This document shows positions 36,417-46,212 of a DNA stretch of 64,000 nt, piece after piece (the stretch's first letter is position 1; every line of letters starts with the position of its first letter). Position numbers and translations under genes: made by a program. The DNA comes from Bradyrhizobium quebecense (lineage in GTDB: Bacteria > Pseudomonadota > Alphaproteobacteria > Rhizobiales > Xanthobacteraceae), in NCBI RefSeq assembly GCF_013373795.3, contig NZ_CP088022.1, positions 6,820,001-6,884,000 on the forward strand. Direction: 5' to 3'. The notes beneath the pieces are model-generated. The model had not been told where the DNA came from. It saw only the letters and a list, made by a program, of their open reading frames with translations, and ran no database searches.

Positions 36417-39400
36417 CTCCGGCACGAAAGAGGCGTGACGGCCGATTACAGGGGCCGATATCTTTGGGAACTCCTTCAAAACGCAGACGACGCGCTCGCC
36501 GACGATTCCGCAGAAGCGGCCGAACTGATTGGCACGAAAGGGTTGGGGTTCATCTCGGTCCTGGAAATAACGGATCGGCCGGAAATCTTCTCTCGGCCGT
36601 TCGCCTTCTACTTCAGCAAGGCGGACACGGAGGCGCTGCTGCAATCAAGCCTAGGCAAAAAGGTCCGTGCTCCGACTTTCGAGATTCCGCATGCTGCCGA
36701 CGAAACTCTCGAGATCACGGAAGTGCTGCAGCAGGGGTACGCCACGGCGATACGTCTTCCATTCCGAAACGCCGAGATCGCCGCGAAGGTGCGCGATGAT
36801 GTACAACGTCTCGACCACAGGTTTCTCCTTCTGTTGCAGCATGTCGAACGGCTGCAGATCGAGGTATCCGGACGGCTCCGCAAGATCGGCGTCAGTCGGT
36901 CATCCGTCACTTCGGGCAGGGAGGAGATCGCTCTTTCTACGCGGGCCTTGGGCGCGAAGACGAACGTCGAACGTTGGACCAAATGGTTCCATCAATGGAA
37001 TCACGAAGGCGAAGACAAGCGCTTGAGCGTGGCCGTGTGCCTGCCGCGAGGCGAGGCGAAGGCGGCCGAGCCCCGCGCCCTCGCGGAGGACGACAAGCCT
37101 CCGGTGCACGTCTTTTTCCCAACCGACGAAACGATCGGTGCGAGGGCGATCGTTCATGCGTCTCTGGATGTCACAGAAAACCGAAAGCATTTCCGTATCA
37201 GCGAACGGAACGCGCTCGTTTATCCACGGATGCGCGAGCTCGTCGCCAAGATCATCGCCGCGGTCCCGGCGGAAGTCGTTCTCGACGTGTTTGGCTCCGT
37301 CGATCCCAAGGCCGCGAGCGGCGCGGCGCGCGGTCTAGCTTCGGCGATATTGGACGCGGTCAAGGAGACATGCTTCGTTCCTACCATAGGCGGCGAAAAA
37401 GTGCGGCCGCGCGACGTGGTGGTCTGGACCGGGAAGTTCGGGACGGTTCTTCGGCACGATGCGGCCGAACTGAAGGACTACCGCCTTCTGCATCCTTCCG
37501 TGAGCGATCGCAACGCGGTGCTGCAGGCGTTACAGGCCAAATCGATCGATGCACACGACTTCTTCGGTGCGATGCGTTACTGCAGGAACGGCTCGCCGGC
37601 GGAGTGCGAAAGCGCTGTGGACGTGCTGCTGCACGAAGGCGCGCCGATACTCGGTTGGAACCCGTACTACGGTTGGCTGGAGCAGGTGCCGTGCTGGTGG
37701 ACGGAAGCCGGATCGGCGCGATCGATCGCCGGCGGCATCCTGCTTTACTCCCGACCGCGGAATTGGCCGAAGTCCGTGCCGGCCGATGCGCTCTCGACGG
37801 AAGCCCGTCGTCATTTGACCGCCATTGAAACGGAGTTCTCCGCCGACGCTGCGGCGAAGCGCAAGCACGCGGCCTGGGATTGGGTCGTCAGGCGGTTCGT
37901 TCATAAGGGCGAATATCTCGAAAGGGCACTTCTGCCCTCGATGGAAGAGATGACCCCGCAGGAATGGGACGAGAGCGGGTGGCACGTTCTGCGCTGGTAC
38001 CGCGAATGGTCGCCCGAACGGAAATTCGAGGACGTTTCAGGACTTCCGATCGTCCAAGACCGCGAGCTTGAGGGGGTAGATGTCTTTCGGCGTCGGCTGT
38101 CGCGGGCACTTCACCTGCCGACGGATAAGGGCTGGCGGGCGGCGGAGCAGTGCTACGCCGGTCTAACGTGGGGAGCACCCAAGTCGTTCAGAGCCTACTT
38201 CAAAGACGTAGAGAATCGCGCGGTAGTGCGGCCGCTCCGCGGTTGGCAGGAGCCGCTGCGGGGGCAGACCGACCTCGACGCCTGGAAGGGCCTTTTGCGC
38301 TTCGCGGGCGTGGCTTGGGAGCCGAAGCTCGTCGCGGCCCATTGGGGCGAACTCACTCGCGAATACGTCGACAGACATCTTGCGGAGTTCAACAGGAGCG
38401 AATTCGATCTTCAGATCGAGCACTTTCCGCAATGTCTTGCCACGGAGAACAGGCTTCTTCCGTTGCTCGAGGCGGGCAGAACGCTGCTGGCGACCACGCT
38501 CAGATATCCCGCGAAATATATCGCGCCGTCCAAGCAGAAGTATCAGACGTTGAAGACCAACTTCTCGCGTCAACAACTCGAAGCGGCCGAGTGGCTTCCC
38601 CACAGGAAGTCCCTGCTTTTTCCGAAAGGAGCGGTGGCAGCTGCCGATGCCTACCTGGCGGGAAAAGGAATAGAGGGACTTCTTCCCGAGATCGCCCTGC
38701 CCGACGTCGAGCCCAGGCGGAAGAACGAACTGTTGCGTTTCCTCAGGGCGATCGGCATCAAGGATTCCCTCCCGAAGGATGGATCCGCATGGATCGATTG
38801 GATGCAACGTCTGGCCGACGCATCTCGACACGCGCCGGCGGACAAGTCGATCCTATTCGAGGTTGCAAAGACACTCTATCGCCGGCTGTTCAACGCTGCC
38901 ATCGACGATATCTACGCATTTCCCGGACTGCGCGTGCCCTGCTTCGCCGGAGGAGAGGATCAGGAGCATTTGGCGTTCGTCCGGGCGCACGAAGCGAAAT
39001 GGCTCGACCAGGCGATCTTCGAGGCGCCGGATATACGGCATGCACTTTTGGCGCACGGCTATCGCATCTTCATCCTTTTCCTGAACCAAGCCGATGAAGC
39101 GGACAAGCTTCTCGGCATCGGTCGCCTTTCGGACGCGGTGTCGCTGACGCCGGTTTCCGGCGGGATCGACGAGGAAGGCACAGCCGTCTCCGGTGCACTC
39201 TATCTGTCGAGGATACGTGCTTTGCGCGCCGTGGTCCCCGAGTCCCAGCGAGCGTTGCTGAAGGAGGAACTACGGATCGAAGCGACGTCCCGCCTATCCA
39301 TCTCGATGCTTTCCGGAGACGGAAGGGAAATCGCTGCCGCGGAAGTGCGGGCTTTCCGCAACCGGCACAGTACGCTGATGATCGCGGGCGACGGCGCCTA

Positions 39401-40534
39401 CTGTCGCGCACTCGGATTGGGCCTCGCCCATTACGTGATCGGCAATCCCAGACATACCGCGATATTCGAGAACATTCTTTCGGCGGCGGATGAGGAGGAA
39501 GTGATCGAGCGACTCAGGGATCAGGGCGTTCCTGCTCAAGAGCTCGAGGCCGTTCATGCGGAGATGTCGAAGGAAAGAGCTGGCTCAAAGTTTGCGTCGA
39601 GCGATATCTCGACGCACGACGAAGCGAAAGTGAGCGAGACGGGTATGCCGGCGACGACGCAGCCGGCCGTAACGCGATCACACCCCGCTCCCGGAAACCC
39701 AATCGCGCCCGGAGCGTCTCCGACGATCTCCTCGACGGCCGGCCGATGGGAGAGGACGAGAGCCCAGATAGGGACGACCGGCCAGCCAGCTGTGCATGTG
39801 CAGCGCCTAGGAACGCAACCGTGGACGTCACGCGGTGATGGACGCGGGGATCCGGCAGCTGCTTCCGAAGCCGGACGGCACGCGGAAGACTGGCTCTACG
39901 CCAAGCTGACCGCGGCGTTTCCCGGGCGTCCGATCGCCAGAAACGAGCGTGACGTTTTGAACCGCGAAAGCGACTTCGTGATTCGGCTCGACGGGCGAGC
40001 GATCCACATCGAAGTCAAACGCCTTGGTAGCATGCCGGGACTCATCTACTGGTCGGATCTCGAGTTCGCAAAATGCGGCGCGATCGGCGATGAGTATTGC
40101 CTCGCAGTATTGCTTCCTCTGCAATTGCAGGACGACTACGAGGTTGCATGGATCTGGCGACCGGCCGTCGAACTCGCGAATGCCGAGCGGTTCGTCGATT
40201 GGATCTGGGAGGGACGAAGAAGCGACCAATTGCCCGATGGCGATTGGCAACCGACCTCACCGCCTTCGATGCCGCCGCGCAGCTTCACATACCGCGTAGC
40301 GTTGACGGCGGCGCTGGTGAACTCTTTGCCCCGGGACGCCTCCGATCTGGCTCTACTTAAGCACCGGATCGTCGATTTGCCGGCAACGCAACCGGCGAAA
40401 GCGGCGAGCTGCCTATAAACGGCAGCGGCGTTCCCCAGATATGCTTGGGTGCCCTGTTGTCGCTACGGCCTTTCTTACCAAAGGTCCGATTGAGGCCGAT
40501 CTGGATGCAACCACCAATGTTCGTGCCTAGTGGT

Positions 40535-40771
40535 TTACGTTGAAGCCATCGGAGTCGAGGCTATCCGCTGCATCATTTTGCCAATGTAGGTTTCCTTGTC
40601 CTCCTCCTGGAAAAGGATGTTCCGTGCCTCCATTGCTGGCTTGTCGACCGCCCATAACAGTCGCATCACGTGCGAAGGCGTGTTTGAAACAATGAAGCTG
40701 CTCAGGGTCACCGACGGCTCATTGAGGCGTCGCTCGATGTCCTTGATGGTTTGGAAGAATTGAATCTTTGG
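40535..40771 (-). pseudogene. C-terminal remnant of a Res-like helicase
   Basis: A 78-codon minus-strand frame begins exactly at the left end of IS copy C and ends at a stop at 40535. It contains VTLSSFIVSNTPSHVMRLLW and ARNILFQEED. That style fits the end of the type III Res-like DEAD/DEAH helicases that accompany the methyltransferase and SNF2 genes found to the right. With the N-terminal remnant at 45884-46212 on the other side of the IS, it is best read as the other end of the same gene; the middle is missing. Confidence 0.55.
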
Positions 40772-40865
40772 TGTGTTTCGGCATGGAATAAGGACCCCCG
40801 TTTCGGGGTGATCGGCATCCAATCGGGACCCCGGGATAAGGGTCCACAGTGGCTTCCATCGAGTC

Positions 40866-42383
40866 ATGGAAGCCGAGGTTGGGATGCTGGTGGTGGAGAC
40901 GATTGGTAAGATCCGTCGCGCCTACTTTGTTGATGGTCGTCCGATCAAGGCGATCTGCCGAGAACTTGGCGTATCGCGGAAGGTGGTTCGCAAGGTCATT
41001 CGTTCTCAAGCGACGGAGTTCCGGTACGAGCGCGAGACGCAGCCGCTCCCGAAGATGGGTGCCTGGAGTGCCGAGCTTGATCGGTTGCTGGCAGGGAATG
41101 AGAGCAAGGCGGCGCGGGAACGGCTGACGCTGATCCGGCTATTCGAGGAACTCCGCGGCCTGGGTTATGCCGGCGGCTATGATGCGGTTCGTCGATACGC
41201 CCGACGGTGGACCAAGGAACGCGGCACCTCGACAGCGTCGGCTTATGTGCCGCTGAGCTTTGCACCAGGCGAAGCCTACCAGTTCGACTGGAGCCACGAG
41301 GTGGTCCTGCTGAGCGGCACCACGGTGATGGTGAAGGCTGCTCATGTTCGGCTCTGTCACAGTCGCATGCTGTTCGTGCGGGCCTATCCGCGGGAGACGC
41401 AGGAGATGGTGTTCGACGCCCACGACCGGGCATTCGCCCTGTTCAAAGGCACCTGCACCCGCGGCATCTACGACAACATGAAGACCGCGGTGGAGACGAT
41501 CTTTGTCGGTAAAGGCCGTCTCTACAATCGCCGCTTCCTGCAGATGTGCAGCCACTATCTGGTCGATCCGGTCGCCTGTACGCCAGCGTCGGGCTGGGAG
41601 AAGGGGCAGGTCGAGAACCAGGTCGGGCTGGTCCGGGAGCGCCTCTTCACGCCGCGGCTGCGGTTCAAAAACCTCGACGAGTTAAACGCCTGGCTGCTCG
41701 ACAAGTGCATCGCCTACGCCAAGGCTCATCGCCATCCGGAGCTGGTCGATCAGACGATCTGGGACGTGTTCGAAGCCGAACGCCCCAAACTCGTTCCCTA
41801 TGCCGGCCGCTTCGACGGCTTCCATGCGGTGACAGCATCGGTCTCGAAGACCTGCCTGGTGCGCTTCGACAACAACAAGTACTCGGTCGCAGCCAGTGCA
41901 GTCGGACGACCGGTCGAGGTTCAAGCCTATGCCGATCGCATCGTGATCCGTCAGGATGGACGTATCGTTGCCGAGCACCCGCGATCCTTTGGCCGCGGCG
42001 ATACCGTCTACGACCCCTGGCATTATGTGCCGGTGCTCGCCCGCAAACCCGGCGCCTTGCGCAACGGTGCTCCCTTCAAAGACTGGGTGCTGCCGGCCGC
42101 GATCGAGCGGATCCGGCGCAAGCTGGCCAGCACCGACGATGGCAATCGGCAGATGGTCGACATCCTCACCGCGGTGCTGACTGACGGTCTGTCCGCGGTG
42201 GAAGCGGCTTGTGCCGAAGCGCTCAGTCACAGCGTCCATTCCGCCGATGTCGTTCTCAATATCCTGGCCCGTCAACGTGAACCCGCCCCACCGGCCAACA
42301 TCATGACGCCGGCCGCACTGACGCTCCGTCATGCACCGATCGCCGATTGTGCCCGCTACGACAACCTCCGGAGGACCATCTGA
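40866..42383 (+). CDS. istA: IS21-family transposase IstA (copy C)
   Basis: 505 residues; one substitution relative to copies A and B (RERFFTP becomes RERLFTP). The DDE residues are intact. The partner istB of this copy is broken, so mobility would need IstB supplied by copy A or B. Confidence 0.96.
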   Translation: MEAEVGMLVVETIGKIRRAYFVDGRPIKAICRELGVSRKVVRKVIRSQATEFRYERETQPLPKMGAWSAELDRLLAGNESKAARERLTLIRLFEELRGLGYAGGYDAVRRYARRWTKERGTSTASAYVPLSFAPGEAYQFDWSHEVVLLSGTTVMVKAAHVRLCHSRMLFVRAYPRETQEMVFDAHDRAFALFKGTCTRGIYDNMKTAVETIFVGKGRLYNRRFLQMCSHYLVDPVACTPASGWEKGQVENQVGLVRERLFTPRLRFKNLDELNAWLLDKCIAYAKAHRHPELVDQTIWDVFEAERPKLVPYAGRFDGFHAVTASVSKTCLVRFDNNKYSVAASAVGRPVEVQAYADRIVIRQDGRIVAEHPRSFGRGDTVYDPWHYVPVLARKPGALRNGAPFKDWVLPAAIERIRRKLASTDDGNRQMVDILTAVLTDGLSAVEAACAEALSHSVHSADVVLNILARQREPAPPANIMTPAALTLRHAPIADCARYDNLRRTI

Positions 42384-43003
42384 TGGAACGAACCCAAATC
42401 TTCGACCTCATGGGCGAACTTAAGCTCTACGGCATGAAGGCTGCCTTCGACGAGATCATGGCAACTGCCGTCAAGCGCCAGCACGAGCCTCAACGCATTG
42501 TCGGCGACCTGCTCAACGCCGAGATCAACGAGAAGCAAGCCAGGTCGATCAAATACCAGCTCACCATTGCAAAGCTGCCGCTCGCCAAGGACATCGCCGA
42601 CTTCCAGTTCGACGGCACGCCGATCAATCAGACTCTCGTCAATGATCTCGCTGGCGGCGGCTTCATCGCCCAACAACGCAACGTCGTGCTGGTTGGCGGC
42701 ACCGGTACAGGCAAAACCCACCTGGCCATTGCCATCGCCAGAAGTTGCATCCGCGATGGCGCCAGAGGACGCTTCTACAACGTAGTCGACCTCGTCAACC
42801 GGCTCGAGACCGAGACCCGCAACGGTCGGCAGGGACGGCTCGCCGAGCATCTGACCCGCATGGACTTCATCGTTCTCGACGAGCTGGGCTATCTGCCGTT
42901 CGCGCAATCCGGCGGTCAGCTCCTGTTCCATCTCATCAGCCGGCTCTACGAGCGCACCTCCATCATTGTCACCACCAATCTTGCGTTCGGCGAATGGCCC
43001 AGT

Positions 43004-43011
43004 GTGTTCGG
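43004..43011. repeat. Junction repeat of the serine-recombinase element, left (GTGTTCGG)
   Basis: GTGTTCGG is found once in intact istB and on both sides of the insert here (also 45639-45646). The flanking context is GTGA on the left and CGAT on the right. It is a probable att core. Confidence 0.75.
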
Positions 43012-43024
43012 TGAGCCGATGACT

Positions 43025-45127
43025 TCATGATGCCTCCTTCTTCGAACGCTTGGTGCGTCGTACCCGATTGCGAAGCTGACGGATTTGGTCGTCTGAGAGC
43101 TCGATCTGCCATGGCTGGCCTTTGGCTAACTGACGACCTGCCAGCAATTCCCGCGCGAGATAATCGAACACCGTCTGCGGGGTCACTCCAAGCTCAGCCG
43201 CTGCGCCCTGAATTGAGAAGCTTCCATCGGGCCAGCGCATCGGATTCTTGTCCACGCCGTTGATTTTGACGGTGGGAATGCCCCAGCGGGTACGCAACAG
43301 CCAGACATTCTCGCCTTTGAAGGCGCAGCCTCGAGCCGCGACGAAGCCTTCCTGATTGAGTATTGCCGCGATCTCGGCATCCATTTTGTGTTCAGCATTC
43401 AACTCGACGATCCGTTGCCGCAACCGATCAATGTCGATGTAATCACGGTATGTCTGAACGCGCCGTTGCACGTGATGCTCGCTGGTTGCACCGGTCTGCC
43501 AGACGATCTTGAGCCACACCTGACCTCGGGTCCGCTTCTGATCAAGAACGACTTCGCGGATCACAAATCGCAGAATGCGCTTGCGATCGGCTGCCGACGT
43601 GGTGGCCGCGTTCCAAATCCGCGGCAGGTTCTCGCCGAGCGCTTGTAGCCCTGCGCATTCCGCCGGGCCAATCAGAAGCGGCTCTTGCCCGCGCCAACGC
43701 GCATGCTCCTGCTCGACCGCCTCTGCGACACGCAGCCTCTCTTCCCAAGCCCGCTCAAGTGAGCGCGCCACAAGACGGTTCTCGGGCTCTACGGCGTCAT
43801 ACTGGCGCCGAGCGCGCTCGGCCTCGTAGCGGGCGCGCTCCACGCGAAGCGCCCACTGGCGCTCGAGCTGACGGCTCTCCTGCTCCAGTTGGCCCGCGGC
43901 TGCGAGTGCGATCTCAATCTGATCCGGCACCAGGGCGTCGAGGACTATCCGCTCGACCAGCGCGTCAACCGCCAAGGCCCGGACTTCCTGGCACATTGCA
44001 CTGCCTTGCTGGTCCCGATCCGAGCGGCAGCAATAGACCGGATAGTCGGCATTCGGGCCCGTGTAGCGCATGCTCATGCGCCGTCCACAACGACCGCAGA
44101 CCGCAATTCCTTGTAACAGGGCTGCCCCCTTGCGCGGTACGCCAGAGTGACCTGCCTCATAGCGGCAGACGTTATCTGCCAATCGCCCCTGGTTGGCCAT
44201 GAACTCCTCCCAGCTGATATAGCCTGGGTGAGCGGCGTGGAGGCAAACCGCCCAATCCGCGATCGCTACCTTGACCGTTCCCGTCAGCGATCCCCGCCGG
44301 CATCGGCTCGGGTCCTTTTGCCGGCGGCCATAAACATACGCCCCAGCATAGGCCGGATTCTGAAGGATATTAAGGACGCGTGTGCTATCTGGCGCACGCC
44401 AGACGATCTCGTGTGGAGAAGGTCCAAGCAGCGGCCGAACCGGCAAGGACAATCCATTCCTGTCCAAGTAGCGCATCACACGGCGCGCACTTTGCAGTTC
44501 CCGGAATTTAGCAAACACGAGATGAAGACGGGCGCGCACCTCCTCATCCGGATTGAGAACAATTGTGCCCGCTCGATCGTAGGCGAGCCCGGCCGGCAGC
44601 GGCAGCCGCAGTTCGCCCCGCGCCGCCTTCTGCCGTTCCCCTTGGTGAAGGCGCATCCGAAGCTGATGCAGCTCCGCCTCGCTCATGATGCCGGACAGGC
44701 CCAACAGCAGGCGGTCGTGATAGGCGCGCGGATCGTAAAGCCGCTCGCCATCCGCAATCAGCACGCCAAATACCGAGCACAGTTCGAGAAGCTGATGCCA
44801 GTCCCGGTTATTGCGGGCCAAGCGCGAAGCGTCGAGACTCACCACGAGACCGGCGTTGCCAAGGCCGATCTCGGCAATGAGCTTCTGGAAACCATGACGG
44901 TCCACGCCGCCAGCACCGGATTTGCCCAGATCCTCGTCAATCACCTGGACGCGCTCGGGCGGCCAGCCCAGACCGATGGCGCGATCGACAAGGCGGTACT
45001 GCAGCTCGGTGCTCTCCTGATGCTGGCGCACCTGGTTCACGGATGACTGCCGCACGTAGACATAGGCCAACTTGGCTCGGTGAGCCGTCGTGAGCCGCTC
45101 GTCAGCGACGGTCGAGCTGATCAGCAC
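43025..45127 (-). CDS. Large serine recombinase
   Basis: The 700-residue protein starts at GTG 45127. The resolvase domain covers about 20-165: nucleophile Ser28 in YVYVRQSS, then [16 protein letters not shown] and [11 protein letters not shown]. The recombinase domain is at about 185-300. A zinc ribbon is near 350-395 (CGRCGRRM ... YCCRSD ... MC). A coiled coil lies around 430-490 and an HTH-like tail near 650 ([12 protein letters not shown]). It integrates and excises the element through a covalent phosphoserine bond. The gene overlaps the upstream DUF5372 gene by 7 bp. Confidence 0.95.
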   Translation of the reverse strand: MLISSTVADERLTTAHRAKLAYVYVRQSSVNQVRQHQESTELQYRLVDRAIGLGWPPERVQVIDEDLGKSGAGGVDRHGFQKLIAEIGLGNAGLVVSLDASRLARNNRDWHQLLELCSVFGVLIADGERLYDPRAYHDRLLLGLSGIMSEAELHQLRMRLHQGERQKAARGELRLPLPAGLAYDRAGTIVLNPDEEVRARLHLVFAKFRELQSARRVMRYLDRNGLSLPVRPLLGPSPHEIVWRAPDSTRVLNILQNPAYAGAYVYGRRQKDPSRCRRGSLTGTVKVAIADWAVCLHAAHPGYISWEEFMANQGRLADNVCRYEAGHSGVPRKGAALLQGIAVCGRCGRRMSMRYTGPNADYPVYCCRSDRDQQGSAMCQEVRALAVDALVERIVLDALVPDQIEIALAAAGQLEQESRQLERQWALRVERARYEAERARRQYDAVEPENRLVARSLERAWEERLRVAEAVEQEHARWRGQEPLLIGPAECAGLQALGENLPRIWNAATTSAADRKRILRFVIREVVLDQKRTRGQVWLKIVWQTGATSEHHVQRRVQTYRDYIDIDRLRQRIVELNAEHKMDAEIAAILNQEGFVAARGCAFKGENVWLLRTRWGIPTVKINGVDKNPMRWPDGSFSIQGAAAELGVTPQTVFDYLARELLAGRQLAKGQPWQIELSDDQIRQLRNRVRRTKRSKKEAS

Positions 45128-45609
45128 GACCCAGTCCCCTTCCGGGCGTGCCGGGGATCGCTTGCATTCGCCGCATCAGCGCGGCGATCGTTTGAGCAAT
45201 CTGGGTTTGCGTCGCGGTCGACAGATTCGGCCAGAGGCGCGGAATATCGGCCATCGGACGGCCGGATGGATTTGCCAACGTTGGCAGGGGTCGATACGCA
45301 ACGCGACCTGGGAGCGGTCGGTGGGTCATCGCGAATCACCTTCTCGTCGAGAAGGCTCAGACTCGCGCTCAAATGTTGCATCAATGGGATCAGCGTCCGT
45401 ACACTGATGCGCGGCAGGTCGGCCGCGTTCGGGCGGAAAGCGATCGACGTCTCGGTAAGATCCGTCGACGCGATCCGAACCCCCCGCCGCCGTCCGTCCG
45501 GCAGCGCGACAACAACGTAGGCGGGACCGCGTCCCGACCGCTCCTTCAGCACCTCAAGCCGGTGCCCAAATAGGAAATGATGCGGGTCAGTGATCGTGAC
45601 GTGAGACAC
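45121..45609 (-). CDS. DUF5372 family protein, partner of the serine recombinase
   Basis: The 162-residue product starts at GTG 45609. The first 65 residues carry the conserved part (VTITDPHHFLFGHRLEVLK). The C-terminal half is Arg/Asp-rich and may be poorly conserved. It precedes and overlaps the recombinase gene, the usual pairing for this element type; the function is unknown, possibly a helper of recombination or its control. Confidence 0.7.
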   Translation of the reverse strand: MSHVTITDPHHFLFGHRLEVLKERSGRGPAYVVVALPDGRRRGVRIASTDLTETSIAFRPNAADLPRISVRTLIPLMQHLSASLSLLDEKVIRDDPPTAPRSRCVSTPANVGKSIRPSDGRYSAPLAESVDRDANPDCSNDRRADAANASDPRHARKGTGSC

Positions 45610-45638
45610 GACCCGTTCAAGAATAGGGGTACTCTGCC

Positions 45639-45646
45639 GTGTTCGG
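45639..45646. repeat. Junction repeat of the serine-recombinase element, right (GTGTTCGG)
   Basis: Second copy of GTGTTCGG, where istB resumes as CGATGCCAAAATG (TGATGCC in copies A and B). Confidence 0.75.
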
Positions 45647-45883
45647 CGATGCCAAAATGACCACCGCGCTACTCGACCGATTGACCCATCACTGCGACAT
45701 CGTCGAGACCGGCAACGACAGCTGGCGATTCAAAAGCCGCGACGATGTTCAAACAACCCGCGCTCGCGCCGTCTCCGCAACCCCGACCAGCTCCGACGAC
45801 CCGAGCGCTACCAGCAGAGCACGCCGATCAAAGGGGTCCCTTTTGGATGCCGATAGGGGGTCCCAGTCGAACGCCGATTGACA

Positions 45884-46212
45884 CAGACGATCGGCGCTTC
45901 GCCGCGCGTAATGCGGCGCTCGTTCAAGCGCTGGGTGTGCTTGACGATGTTCTGGTCGTATTCCAGCAGAAGCTCGGTTGGAAGTTTGGTCAGGTTGAAC
46001 AGCTGTGCCGTCAGCGCGTGATGGAAATGGTGGACGTTGTTCTCGTCCATCCCTTCCAGCTTCTCGTTACGCAGATGCTCGGCCAATTGCTCGAACCGCT
46101 TCACGTCGAACAGCGAGAGCAGCCACTGGTTCAGAACCAGCTTGTGAACGAAGGGAACCTGCGGTCGGCCATTGGCGCGCCGGCGCGCGGTCGTTGTCGC
46201 GCCGCGTGCCAT
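45884..46212 (-). pseudogene. N-terminal remnant of a Res-like DEAD/DEAH helicase
   Basis: The ATG at 46212 overlaps the methyltransferase stop (TGATG). About 109 codons follow: [51 protein letters not shown]. This is the start of the large helicase that routinely follows this type of methyltransferase. The frame then enters IS copy C and ends in IS sequence. All ATPase motifs are gone, so it is inactive. Confidence 0.78.

Larger units (their letters stand above)
33688..40418 (+). pseudogene. Sacsin-type GHKL ATPase with DUF3883-like nuclease end, split by IS21 copy B
   Basis: The parts are 33688-33933 (82 codons) and 36417-40418 (1333 codons plus stop). Taking out the IS and one CGCGAT gives an uninterrupted 1415-residue protein. 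ATPase motifs are the N-box LWELLQNADDA, NDGRP and IGTKGLGFISVLEITD, as in Hsp90-like sacsin N-terminal domains. The C-terminal 180 residues resemble DUF3883, a restriction-endonuclease-like fold (ESDFVIRLDG, IHIEVKRLG). Such GHKL-DUF3883 giants are recurrent in anti-phage islands. NDGRP lies upstream of the N-box, the reverse of the usual order. The large 3' part could still be translated from internal starts, but it lacks NDGRP. Confidence 0.82.
43012..45646 (-). mobile_element. Serine-recombinase mobile element (about 2.6 kb) inside istB
   Basis: The element holds only a large serine recombinase and a DUF5372 gene, both on the minus strand. The boundaries come from comparison with the intact istB of copies A and B. 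No terminal inverted repeats were seen, as expected for att-site integration. Confidence 0.85.
42383..45881 (+). pseudogene. istB: istB of copy C, split by a serine-recombinase element
   Basis: The 5' part, 42383 to 43011, keeps Walker A and Walker B and reads into the insert, stopping at 43030. The 3' part, 45639 to 45881, encodes the remaining C-terminal 80 or so residues. Removing 43012-45646 (or 43004-45638) restores the full istB apart from one base at the junction. Confidence 0.92.
40772..45883 (+). mobile_element. IS21-family element, copy C, carrying a nested serine-recombinase element
   Basis: The same ends as copies A and B enclose 5112 bp; subtracting the 2635-bp nested insertion leaves 2477 bp. 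No target duplication is present: left flank ...ATCTTTGG, right flank CAGACGAT.... The flanks are two ends of one helicase gene, which indicates an associated deletion. Two base differences from copies A and B were noticed, at about 41643 (Phe to Leu in IstA) and about 42571 (silent, in istB). Confidence 0.93.

Noticed and set aside
40535..40867. 110-codon minus-strand gene starting inside IS copy C
   Set aside because: The first 32 codons are IS terminal sequence; only 40535-40771 is genuine, as a remnant.
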